Below are positions 24,243 through 34,597 of a DNA stretch of 64,000 nt, piece after piece. Every line of letters starts with the position of its first letter. Position 1 is the stretch's first letter. Source of the DNA: Hamiltosporidium tvaerminnensis (lineage: Eukaryota; Microsporidia; Dubosqiidae); assembly GCA_022605425.2 (NCBI GenBank), contig JAKIMF020000005.1, forward strand, positions 62,001 through 126,000, in the 5' to 3' direction. The position numbers and the translations under genes were made by a program. A model generated the notes under the pieces. The model searched no databases. It was not told where the DNA came from and worked only from the letters and a program-made list of their open reading frames with translations.

Positions 24243-25184
24243 TTTTTATTTAATAAAATTCTGGGTTAACAAATTTTTCTTTTTAAATATTTCTTTCCAC
24301 CATTTCAACCACTTCTATCTCTTCCTCCAACTCCAACTCTTCATTTGTATTAGTTGTTGGTTCCTTTGCTGTGGTTATGCCATCCAAAATAAGGGGTAAA
24401 ATATTTTTTGTATTTTCCGTTTTAACATCATCTTCCTCGTTGTCTACTTGCTTTAAAGGGGGTATTGGTTGTTTATGCATCTCAGCTCCTAAGATAACAC
24501 TTAATGATGCTCTCTCCCAGCTCTCCTCGGCATTTGGACCAGACTCAAGTCCTCTTCGTCGATCAAAAGAAATTGTTTCGACTGTCTTCTTGAGTACCAT
24601 GGATTGTATATATGCCTCTACATTCATGGGTATTTGCAGTCTCTTAACATACGTCTTATGGTATTTTGTCACAATACCGTCCCAGGTCATCACATAAGGA
24701 ATTATCTCTACATTGCATTTATAAATAAGACCTAACTCATTTGCTAATAGGTCATACTTCCTAAGCTTCTCTGTTTCAACTATTTGAAGAGAGTCTTGGG
24801 ATGTGATTCCTACTTCAATGAGGGTTATCCTATTCTGTCTCTTGTGTAAAATAAATATATCTGGTCTGTTACACCGGATCTTGACATCAGTTTTTATTCT
24901 GGTGTCCACTCTTATCTCTGCATATTCGTTATCAAGAATTTCTTGAACTGAGTGGCTTCTAATTCGTTTCGAAGACTTAAACTTATATTTATTCAGCAAG
25001 AGTAAATGTATACATCGTACCACTTCATTATGTCGTCTAGTATAGTCATGACCAAGCATTTTTTCACATCTCGTTGCTAAGTGATCAACAGTTTTCCTAG
25101 ACTGGTTGCAGTGTTGACACATACCTTCTGCACCTCAGAAAACATTTCTATCCTGGACATAACAGAACACTGCTTCATCACGTG
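24243..25184 (-). mobile_element. Family R non-LTR retrotransposon tail, best copy, with target duplication
   Basis: A 5'-truncated element flanked by a perfect 14-bp direct repeat, AAGATAAATAAATA, at 24229-24242 and 25185-25198. It holds only the end of the reverse-transcriptase region (a Gln-Asp-Arg-Asn block near 25150), the CCHC knuckle, the restriction-like endonuclease and the C-terminal tail. The 3' end is TTATTAAATAAAAA. This is typical of LINE-type insertion: variable 5' truncation, a fixed 3' end and a short duplication. It is the reference copy for recognising the other six R tails here. Confidence 0.88.
24283..25122 (-). pseudogene. Non-LTR retrotransposon C-terminal zinc knuckle and endonuclease fragment
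   Basis: 279 codons without a stop. Cys2-X2-Cys5-X8-His14-X4-Cys19 forms the CCHC knuckle, followed by Arg-Arg-His-Asn at 29-32. Pro87-Asp88 and Glu103-Val104 after a short beta-like spacer form the PD-(D/E)XK core seen in restriction-like endonucleases of R2/R4/CRE/NeSL-type elements. In complete elements this nuclease nicks target DNA to prime reverse transcription. The Glu-rich C-terminal 60 residues are variable between copies. The ATG at 25122 is just the first Met. In the same frame, TGA at 25137-25135 separates this part from upstream codons encoding the end of the reverse-transcriptase region. No catalytic RT domain is present anywhere in the window, so this fragment cannot move by itself. 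Confidence 0.85.
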
Positions 25185-25198
25185 AAGATAAATAAATA

Positions 25199-27684
25199 CT
25201 TATATTTTTTTTTATTATTATCTATGTTTATTATAGAAAAACCGATTGCAAATTCTTAGACTATATACATTTTCTAATTTTTTAAATTATAAACTTCTTA
25301 TCACTTATGAATGCGAATTCTCGAAGAAAAATTTCAGGATTCAAAAAATTGCTAATTAGAAAAATTTTAATCAACAAAAAACATTTTTCTTAATAAAATA
25401 TATTTATTGTTCTACGTCTCTTATGTAAAACTTTGAATTTTAAAAACATCGTTATTTTGGTTTCGATTGAATTTACACCTTTAATGTAGCTAAATAAAAA
25501 ATATAAATAGTCAAAAATCAAAATACATCCAGAATAAGAATATCGAGGTGGGATTTTTTTATCTGTATATGTGAAATCAAATTATTTTCATGATATGTGA
25601 TAATGAAGTAAATAAATTTTATATTTTGCAAAATTAATTAAAGATTTTTTAAGAAATCCGGTGATAAGGGAATTAAAAAAATTATAGATTAACCTGAAAC
25701 AAAGAAAATAATTTGTTATTATAAGGTATATTAAAGGAAATTATTTTGATGTGAACAATCGTAAAGATTTAAATTGAATTGAATTCACCTTTTTATTTAG
25801 TTTGTATTGAACCATTAGAAACATCAAAAAAATAGAAAAGTTAGTGCAGTATTTTTTGAATGTTTAAAAATTATATGAATGTATAAAAATAATTGTTAAA
25901 AAAAAGTGATTATTTTATTGATAATCTGTATTGTTTAACACAGTGTTTTTTTTTTTGATTTTTAATTCTAATAGATAATTAAAGGATTCGAAAATAAAGC
26001 GCAGGGTATATTTCATTAAAGTAGCGATAAGTTGATTTTAAAGCAGAAATACAGTGAATTGTTAAAAAAATTAACTAGACGTGATCTGAGAATAATAAAT
26101 AGGTGTAGAGTGATATTTAACACAGATCATATTTGAACTGAGCATGAATTTTCTTCTTTTGAAAATCAGTTGTTGGATTTTTTAGACAAGATGATATGAT
26201 ATCTAGAAAAAACATATACATTCATTTCTAACATATAAAAAATATAAATCACTTTTTAAAAAAGACGATGTTCAAATTTTAGAAATTTGAGTTCTACAGA
26301 AGTAGAAACTGTGAAATATTAAAAGGATTTGGATAAACGGAACGCTATTATTCATCTAACCCAAGGTAATAAATTTTAATTTATTTGTGAGAAAAAAAAC
26401 CTCGAAGCTCACGATGAATATTGTACATCTTTGTTTGATGGGCTTCATGTGTATTCTCCGATAATAACAAATGTTTTATTTTTGAAAATATTAAATTTGA
26501 GCTTTTGTTCGATAAAAGAAACCAAAAGTTAAAATGTATAACCTTGCCTCTGTTTTCATGAATAAATACATGTAACCGATTCTATCACAATGCAAACAAC
26601 TCGGTAAAGAACTTTTTAAAAGAAATATCGAACGGATTCCATATAAGGTTAATTGATATTATTGAGAACAATGTAAATATTCTAAAATTTTGTGTATCAT
26701 AAATACTTTCTGCAAATAAAAGGAATATTTCCATATAGCATTTTTTTGGCTAGAAATAAACTTAACAACAATTTACAATATTTTTAAACATTCTTTAACG
26801 ATTTAAAATATTATTTCAAAGCAAAAAATATTTTAATTGATTTTCAATATAAGTTATGTAAAGAAATAAAATTCGAATTTATATGCCAAGAATTAATACA
26901 AATTCATTTCTTAATATTGATCCATCTACTTTGAAACCTGTCATTATTCAAATTATCAGTATTCTAAATATTTTAATAATAAATTTGCAAATTATATAAC
27001 TGTTTTAGCCTAATTCAATTAAAAGTAAAAATAAATCGAATTTTTAAAGATACTTTTTACTTAAAAATAAATTCGGAATGTTTTTGAAGTTCAAAAGATA
27101 ATCAAAGCTTATTTAGTATAAATTTTATGCCATTTTTTTGCAGTTAGAAATTTAAAATTTATACTTTTCTGAAAATAACGAATTCTTCGGATTATATATC
27201 AAATTAAAGAAAGGCATTATATGAAAGTTGGTTTGGAAAATAAAATTTTCTTAGATTAAGTTACTTGTTGTGTCGCTTTTTTTTATATTCTTTAAATAAA
27301 ATTTTATTTTTTTCTATCGCTCGCTTAATATACTTAGTTGAATTTTTTTTTTGTATTTTTGAGTTAATTATTCATTAAAATATTTAAAATCATTAATAAT
27401 TTTCGGAAAATTTAACGTTTTATTTGATTAAAGTGTTATAATTCGTTGATTTTCTAAATATGAATATTTTAACGACATTTCTTATTTTATAGTATTGTTT
27501 TAAACTTTTACAATCAATTGTTATTTTAACCTTTTTCTATTATTTTTTTCTCCAATCAAAATTGAACTGATTTTTTGAGATTATCAAATATGGATACGTT
27601 GGTATCCCTACCAAACCTATATTTTTCTCAAATAACTTTATAGTATTTTTAAATTTTTAAATAAAATTACAAATTAGAAGCTTT
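25199..27684. other. Intergenic; possible trace of another LRR gene
   Basis: AT-rich, no intact ORF. On the plus strand around 26437-26528 a short open stretch reads like one LRR unit (Val-Leu-Phe-Leu-Lys-Ile-Leu-Asn-Leu-Ser-Phe-Cys). Neighbouring sequence from about 26100 to 26700 has coding-like composition with many breaks. This could be a very old member of the LRR family, but the evidence is thin. Confidence 0.25.
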
Positions 27685-28185
27685 TTTACGGACTTTTATG
27701 CTTTAATTTCAACCTCTAAGACTACTATCTGTTCTTCTTATATAACCGACTCTTTATTATTGTTTATCGTCGATTCTTGAAATGTGGTTCCTTCATCTAA
27801 AATTAAAAAGTGTTTCATTTGTTGTTTTAAAATATTTTACATCAATTTACTCGTTTCTCACTTGTTTTAAAGAGGTATTGGTTCATCATGCATCTCGGCT
27901 CTCTTAATAACACATATTTACGCTATTTACTAGCTCTTTTTGGCATTTTATCTAACACGAGTCTTTTTCATCGATCAAAGGAAATTGCTTCAGCTTTCTT
28001 CTAGGTACCATGGATTGAATTATGCCTCTTATTTGAGGGCATTTGGAATCTTTTGGAGTATGTTTTACGGTATTTTGAGACAATAATGTTCCGGGTCATC
28101 ACATATGGAATTTCTCAAAACTATGCTTATGAATAAGATTTAGCTCATTGGCAAACAGGTAATACTTCATACGTTTTTTTAGTTT
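27685..28185 (-). mobile_element. Family R non-LTR retrotransposon tail, degraded copy 4
   Basis: Matches the 3' half of the 24-kb copy in order: the Glu-rich tail, the GGTATTGGTTCATCATGCATCTCGG-like block near 27870, the block for Phe-Asp-Arg (CGATCAAAGG near 27975), and the GTCATCACATATGGAAT block near 28095. Stops and indels break every frame. The 5' end is near 28185. Confidence 0.7.
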
Positions 28186-28599
28186 TAAATATTTGTATTT
28201 TGTATAAAACATTTAGAAAAATTATATCCATATTATTTCAACTTAAAATTTATAAAAAACTGGACATTTTTCAGTCGAATATATAAAATTGTGAAACAGA
28301 TGATTTATTTATGCTCAAATCAACATTTACTAGACGTGAAATTCTTAAAAAAACATCTATTTCAACCTATTTATGGTAAAAGTAAAATGTCGTTTATTTT
28401 AGATCTCTAATTCTTATAAAAAAATAAAAACTTATGAAAGAGATATGAAATTTACCAAATTTTGTAATAATTTGTTATTTATCTTAAAGTTAAATCCTTG
28501 GCTTTAGAAAATAAAAATTAAAGGAATATTCACAATAAAACTTTTCTGATTTCTAGGAATAGAAGAAATCAAAAATAAAATTTAAGTTCGCGTATTTGT

Positions 28600-29080
28600 A
28601 AAGAAAACTATACTTTATTTTTGGTTATTACGTTGTAATTTGTATATGCAAAAGAAGGTTTACAAAATTTAAAGATTTTTTCAAAGGAAGCTTTTAGTTT
28701 TCTATGTAAATAGATTGTGAGACTATAATAACATTTGGTATTTCCATGTAAATACAATGAAAAGTAGCCTTATTTACTAAGTCAAAAGACTTTACACCGG
28801 GGAATACAAAAATAAACTTATTAAATATTCCACTATATCAAATAGCAAGTTATATGTGTTACAATAACCTCACATCGTCTAATTTGACAAATAAAAAGGC
28901 TGAAATATATATTGGCCGGAACTCTTTTTGGTATGATAAGTCTAGATTGTGTGTAAACGCAGCAGGTCTTTTGGCCTAACGCGGGGTTCGACCTGCTATA
29001 ACACATAAATCAACCTATATTAAGAAATTCCAGCCCAATACTTCATATATGTCTTTATAACCCGGAAGAAAGTCAGACCA
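28600..29080 (+). repeat. E2 retroposon-like repeat, old degraded copy
   Basis: Aligns in order with the middle and distal parts of E2: a TATGTAA(A/C)..AGATTG block near 28700, CCATGTAAA near 28745, TAGCCTT...AAAGACTT near 28768-28795, TAGCAAGTTAT near 28843, CTGAAATATAT near 28902, GCAGCAGGTCTT near 28959, and the ATTAA.GAA.TCC stretch near 29020. AGCAGGTC (28961-28968) and GACCTGCT (28990-28997) form a perfect 8-bp inverted repeat where other copies have their GC-rich hairpin. Both ends are blurred, so boundaries are approximate. Confidence 0.55.
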
Positions 29081-29145
29081 AAAAAAAGAAAAACGAATGA
29101 AGATGTAATTAAAATAGACCACGAAAACCAATCCAAAAAAAAGGA

Positions 29146-29330
29146 AAATAACTGAAAATGAAATTAAAATAGAAAAACGAAAAAGAAGTAGAGAATTAAG
29201 CTTACGAAATAGAAATAACCGAGAATTTATAAAAATAGAAAATGAGTGGAATTGCATCGAATAAATAACCGAAAATGAAATAGGAAAAAGAAATCGAAAT
29301 AATAAAATGTATAAAAATTTAATTATAAGA
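29146..29330 (+). repeat. Imperfect purine-rich direct repeat
   Basis: The motif ATAACYGARAATGAAAT-like recurs near 29146, 29214 and 29264 within a strongly A/G-rich plus strand. The 80-residue minus-strand ORF here (29015-29257) is the Phe/Leu-rich shadow of this purine bias and is not called as a gene. Confidence 0.4.
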
Positions 29331-29460
29331 GAATGGAATATATTGATACAATATAAAGAAGTAATAATATTTTATTTTAATTATGAAAACGATTTCATTT
29401 TTAAGTTTAGGCTTTTTAATGACTATTAAAAGCATGCGAATTTCACAAAAGCGCCATTTT

Positions 29461-31265
29461 ACTTTGCATGTGAAATTTCAATGGAATTGTTTTTAATATT
29501 TATAGATTCTGTAACACATTATGAAATTCAAAAATTTGAAACTAGAGTTACTCTTAGCGACCTTGAAACTATTTATCTGTTCTTTTTTGATTTTCTAAAT
29601 TCTATAACAGATTTCTACTTTTTATATGTTATCAAATTTATACTTAAGCATAAATTATTTAATCTTTCTAAAATTTATGAATTTACAACTTTTCTTAGCA
29701 ATTGTGATAGACAGTTAAATAATAAATTTTTTATATTTTTTAATGAAAATATTTGAATAATGAAAAGATATTTATTTTTAAAATCGACAATTATTTAAAA
29801 TCAAAAAAAATATTTAATTAATCACTGTAGTGAAGTAAAAAATTTAAATTTTTTATCCATCTTATAATTTAACTTTATCTAAAACAGCTTTAATTTATCT
29901 ATTTGAATTTTATGAACGAATATAAGAAAAATGGATTTGTTTTGCTTTTAAAATTAAGTAATATAACTACACTTAAATTTAATAAATTTATCGATACTTG
30001 TCATTAAACTTCCAAGCAAAAAAAAAGATGATTTACTTAATTATTATAGCTCAATAAGCACTCTTATCAGGAATTTAAAGTATAGTATTTATGAAAATCT
30101 TTTAACAAGGGTTGAAATCAAAGGTATTTGGATTCGAGATTTGTACAATGTATTTGCTGACTTTCCAAGTTTAAAATGCTTGGAAATTTCATCCTATAAA
30201 AGATTTCGCTACTTTTCAAAAGGTCTGAATCGTTTTTTACAACATCTAGATGAATTAATTATTAAAAATACGCCGATGCATATCTATGATATACAGAGCC
30301 TTCTGCCATCAAATATAAAGAAACTTAGTCTCTGTGGATGTAAACTATCTAATTTTTATTTCATGGCATGTGAATCTCCTGATTTTTATAAGAGTTTTAA
30401 AAATATTCATGTTTTGAATGAAATATGTATGAGGCCTTCTTTAAATTATTATAACGATGTTCATCTTTAGAATATATTTCGTTTAAAAATTCAAATGCTG
30501 GTTTGCGTAATGATTATTCTAAGCCAGTTGTGGCATTCTCTTCAAATTTAAAATATATGAATATTCTTGATTCGGATGTAAATATCACCAATATTTTTGC
30601 AAAAAATTCAAGTAATATTAGAAATTTGGAGGTTTTGAAAGTAAATATTTTTAAGATTATGAGAAAATTTTAGTAAAATTAATACAATCAAACATTACTC
30701 CTAATATGGAAGAGATTTGTCTAAAAAATCATACAATGGTTATGACACTATTCCCTAAGATTATAGACAATAATATATTCAGAACATTGAACTTCGGATC
30801 TTGCATAACTTTTGGGATTACACTGGCACAAATTTTTAATCACTTGCTCAGTAAAACTATTAAAAATATAAAAATAGGTCTTTATACTTTTTCAAAGGAT
30901 GACTATGGGTTTTTCACAAGTTACAAAATTTAGAGAGTTTGCATTTTAATGGGGCTTTTGTGTTTTAAAATTTACATTTGATCATTAGCATTTTACCTTC
31001 AAATAAAACTATTGAATGTATTCATATCGAAAACGCTTTTCTAAGTGTAAAAGATATCAGTTTTATCTCTACATTAAAAATTCGATCTTTAGAATTGATA
31101 AACACAAAGAATTTGATCTCTGAAATATATTATAATCTGAAAAAGGAAAATATGTAAAATTGCTTGATTAGGCTAAGAATAGAAAGACAAGTAGAACCAA
31201 AGAGTTTATATATAAAAGAATTTTTGAAATATTTCAAAAATCTAAAATATTTTGTTGTCAGTTAA
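29461..31265 (+). pseudogene. Decayed leucine-rich repeat gene, paralog of 20031-22154
   Basis: Successive plus-strand fragments follow the order of the 20-22-kb LRR gene. ATTTCAATGGAATTGTTTTT at 29475 matches ATTTCAATGGAATCGTTTTT at 20298. LRR blocks lie at 30141-30470 (Leu-Lys-Cys-Leu-Glu-Ile and Ile-Lys-Lys-Leu-Ser-Leu). A Met-Glu-Glu-Ile-Cys block at 30706 and an Ile-Lys-Ile-Gly-Leu-Tyr-Thr-Phe block near 30870 match Ile-Glu-Glu-Ile-Cys and Leu-Lys-Ile-Gly-Asp-Tyr-Thr-Phe of the paralog. A final Ile-Tyr-Tyr-Asn-Leu block lies near 31125. Many stops and frameshifts show long inactivity. It is not a retroelement product, because it extends over the whole gene without a defined tail. Confidence 0.7.
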
Positions 31266-31644
31266 GAGGAATAAGACACAAAAATTTCTCGCATTTTCTT
31301 TGAATCTAAGCAATAAAAATAATTTATGAAATATTAAGTATATATATTATATTTGAATATATAAAATTTTATGATTAGTTTTTGTTATATCTTCGCTTTT
31401 TTTATTGAGGTTATTGTATCTGTTTTTAAATTCAATAATTTATTTAATAGTCGTTTAAAATCTATAACTTTATATCTATTTTTAATTCAAATAGATACGT
31501 TGTTAAAAAATTTAATGGCTTCAAATTTAATGCTTATTATTGTTTTAATATATATTTATTGGATGTTTTTTTGAGAAATTAAGTCATACGATTTATTGGT
31601 TTATGTAGGTCTTATTTATGAATTTAGTGTTGACGAAATTCCTC

Positions 31645-32765
31645 GTTAAATAAAATCTGGGTTAACAGTCTTTCTATATTAAAATATTTATTCTACAATT
31701 CTAACAGTAAAAGTCTTGCTTTAGGAACACATTCCTATTTACTTCATTGTCAATTCCCTAACTGTAGTCATGTCATCAAAAATAAAAAGGAAAATATTTT
31801 TGATATTTTCTTTTTTATCACCATTTTACTGGTTATTATTCACTTGCCTAAAAAGGCTGTGTGTTTTTAATGCATTTCAGATTATTCAATAACACCTAAT
31901 GACGCTCTGTCACAGCTCTCTTCGGCATTTTGTCCTGACTCAAGTCCTCTTCGTGGATCAAAGGAAATTATTTCGACTGTCTTCTTAAGTACTATAGACT
32001 GAATGTATGGCTCTATATTCATGGGTATTTGTAGTCTTTTAAGATGAGATTTATGGTATTTTGTCACAACACCGTCCCAGGTCATCACATAAGGGATTAC
32101 CTCAACACTACACTTATAAATAAGACCCAACTCATTGGCTAGCAAGTCATACTTCCTAAGTCTTTCGGTTTCAACTATTTGAAGTGAATCTTGGGAATTA
32201 ATTCTTACTTAATGAGCGTTATCTTATTCTGCGTTCTGTATCTAAAATAAATATATCGGATCTATTATTACGAATTTGACATCAGTTATTATTTTGGGTT
32301 CCACTATTATTTCTGCATATTCGTTTTCAAGAGTTTCTAGACTTAGTGACTTCTAATTCGTTTTAAAGACTTTCATTTATATCTATTTAGTATGAATAAA
32401 TGTATACATTTTTAAATTTCATTGTGTCAGGTAATATGGTCATGACAAGCATTTTTCTACATCTTGTTGCTGAATGGTCTTCTATTTTCCTAAATTAATT
32501 GCAGTATTTGTGTATAACTTCTGATTCCCGCAATACAATTTTATTCTAGATATAGTAGAACACTACCTCATAACTTGATCTCATAGTTCCTTTCTTTAAT
32601 CTTCATAAGGAGTCAGTAACACTTACCACTTCGTTATTTCCTGCAGTATTTAGCTTTGAATTTTCTTTCATATTTCGTTATATAACTTAGCGAGTTTGCT
32701 TCTTCAGATTTCTTCTTAGGAACTCACACTTTTAACCTGTATTTCATCTCTAAAAAGTTTTTTTA
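31645..32765 (-). mobile_element. Family R non-LTR retrotransposon tail, longest copy, degraded
   Basis: The minus strand carries the usual 3' end (CCCAGATTTTATTTAA), the C-terminal tail, an 87-residue open piece of the endonuclease region (31882-32145), the nuclease core with stops (32200-32300), and the zinc-knuckle region near 32470-32515 (the first two cysteine codons are blurred, His and the last Cys are visible). It extends further upstream than the other copies, to about 32765, covering part of the reverse-transcriptase C-terminus or the linker before the knuckle. All frames are broken. Variable upstream extents among copies support 5' truncation during insertion. Confidence 0.7.
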
Positions 32766-33554
32766 TTGGTGAAAGTTGGGTTTTATTGTTCACAACTTTC
32801 GAGATTGCTGCTCTTCTGGTCGATATTTGGAGTTAGGAAGAAGCCTTATTTTATAATATAGGATTCGTTTGTAATTGAATGTCATTGGGCAGCCTGTAAA
32901 GCCTCCTAACTCAGGTATGAAAAGGGGTATACTTTGAATCGATGATGGTTAAAGGCAATATATTTTTTGAACTATCAAGAATATAGGGTACCAAGATTCT
33001 ATGGTGAGAATATCGGATTCACTCCTGTAAGATTAAGGTAAAGGGTCTACTTTTTACCCTCTTTATCTTCGTAATGTGAAAGATTTGTGTTAAGCTGACA
33101 ACCTAATTGCTAAAAAACATATTTTTATGAAACACTCTTAACTTATTGGAGTTCAAATTTACTTTGGATTTCATTCCATCTTCAGGGAAATAAATAAACT
33201 AAAAAACACAAGGATTAGTCTCAGAACTAAATGTTAAGGGGAGGAAAGATATTATAGAACGTGATAAAAAGATAATAAATGTACGAACGAGCCGATTAAA
33301 TATTAGTAAATTTCCAAATCAGAATGAAGATCTAAAACTAAAAGGTTTAAAAAAACTTTTCTCCAGATTATGATAATTTACGAAAAAAAACCTCGATATA
33401 AGATTTTGAACCGAGGATCGAATACAAAGGAAAAGTATGTGAAACCGTGGGAATTATAGGATGCAAAAATAAATGACATAATCTTAAGGAATTTAATTGT
33501 TGAAAAATGCAAACAAAGAAGAATTTAAAATATTTTCTAGGAAAATGTTTATTT
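32766..33554. other. Intergenic, no gene seen
   Basis: Slightly less AT-rich than average, with no open frame of note. It may contain further decayed retroelement sequence continuing from the R copy on its left, but I cannot align it. Confidence 0.4.
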
Positions 33555-34592
33555 TTATTCAGATCCATAAGCATTTTGTATAAGTTCTTGAAATTCTCCC
33601 ATCTCTTTTCTTACTGGTCCAACTATAATTTCTACCATCTCTGCAACTGACTTCTTAAGATCTTGTGGGTGAATTATTTTTTCCACAAAATCATTTTCAA
33701 GTTCTTGGTATTTTTCATAGAAATTTTTTTTATTCAAGCTTTTGATAAATATTTCTACTTTCAAATTTTTAATTTCAAAAATTGGATAAATAATGTGTCT
33801 TATAAGGTACAACAGTCCAGTTTCTTTATTTCCTTCTTCACAGAAACACTTACGAATATTTTTTTCAATATTCTCTTTTGTTTCAAGCATATCAATTTTT
33901 GAGTATTTATCCGAACTACTCATCTTCTCTGAATTCAACCCGGGGATCATAGGATTCATAAGATGTGCTCGTTTTTTAAAACCAAGTTGTGGTAAATATT
34001 TCATTGCAAATGTAAAAATTTTGCGTTGATCTACTCCTCCAAATTGTGCATCAACATCCAAATATTCTTCATCCAGCGCTTGCATCAATGGATATATCAA
34101 TGAACTAAGCAATGGATTGCTAACCTGCTTAACCACTTCTGTCCCTGCTTTTTTTCCATCTCTCTCCGTCGTAATACTAGAAAGCTTATACAAATCCATC
34201 ACATATTTTGAACTCGTTTGAAAATCAGACCCTTTTATAAAAATAATTTTACCAAAACTGCTATTTTCAGAATCCACACCGATATTTGCAAGCATTGCTT
34301 TTATACAATTCTCGTAATATTGTGTTCTAAATCCAACAACTTCAAATTTACTTTTTAAATTATCAAGCATTGCATGTATATCAGCTAACAATATTTTAAC
34401 ATCACATCCAGCTATAAGAAAATCTCTTATTTTGAGAAGAGGAACATAATACGCTACATGTATTCTTCCTGTCGGTGCTGTTCCCCAATATATTTTTATT
34501 TTTTCGTTTTTTGGTTTTTCTGTTAATATTTCTTCGGATAAAATCTCTTGTAAATTTCTTTTTATAAGAAAAAGTTTTTCATCTGAAACCAT
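33555..34592 (-). CDS. Tyrosyl-tRNA synthetase, cytoplasmic
   Basis: Class I aminoacyl-tRNA synthetase that attaches tyrosine to tRNA-Tyr using ATP. Its 345 residues match the core length of eukaryotic/archaeal TyrRS without the C-terminal extension found in animals. The Rossmann core begins Lys-Ile-Tyr-Trp-Gly at 33-37. The HIGH-type signature is His45-Val-Ala-Tyr. The tyrosine-pocket region Asp-Val-Asp-Ala-Gln-Phe-Gly-Gly-Val-Asp-Gln-Arg lies at 179-190, and the KMSKS-type loop is Lys-Met-Ser-Ser-Ser at 223-227. All key motifs are intact, so the enzyme is probably active and essential. The start is supported by CCC two bases before the ATG. The stop codon lies within GAATAAAAA, so AATAAA overlaps it. 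Its neighbours are only repeats and non-coding DNA. This is the firmest gene in the window. It corresponds to yeast TYS1, but I give no symbol for this organism. Confidence 0.97.
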   Translation of the reverse strand: MVSDEKLFLIKRNLQEILSEEILTEKPKNEKIKIYWGTAPTGRIHVAYYVPLLKIRDFLIAGCDVKILLADIHAMLDNLKSKFEVVGFRTQYYENCIKAMLANIGVDSENSSFGKIIFIKGSDFQTSSKYVMDLYKLSSITTERDGKKAGTEVVKQVSNPLLSSLIYPLMQALDEEYLDVDAQFGGVDQRKIFTFAMKYLPQLGFKKRAHLMNPMIPGLNSEKMSSSDKYSKIDMLETKENIEKNIRKCFCEEGNKETGLLYLIRHIIYPIFEIKNLKVEIFIKSLNKKNFYEKYQELENDFVEKIIHPQDLKKSVAEMVEIIVGPVRKEMGEFQELIQNAYGSE

Positions 34593-34594
34593 TA

Positions 34595-34597
34595 GGG
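34595..34597 (-). promoter_or_regulatory. CCC motif directly before tyrosyl-tRNA synthetase start
   Basis: Minus-strand AAACCCTAATG places CCC two bases before the start codon of a housekeeping gene, the expected position for the microsporidian CCC-type signal. Confidence 0.5.

Noticed and set aside
24243-25184. Family R as an LTR retrotransposon integrase, because of its Cys/His motif
   Set aside because: The motif is CCHC followed by Arg-His-Asn and a PD-(D/E)XK core, not an HHCC plus DDE integrase. Variable 5' truncation also fits a non-LTR element.
28961-28997. tRNA-like GGTTCGA box and hairpin
   Set aside because: The region aligns with the GC-rich hairpin part of the E2 repeat, and no D arm, anticodon arm or 7-base T loop can be formed.
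29015-29257. 80-residue Phe/Leu-rich minus-strand ORF resembling a membrane protein
   Set aside because: It is the complement of a purine-rich repeat tract, and its hydrophobicity follows from composition.
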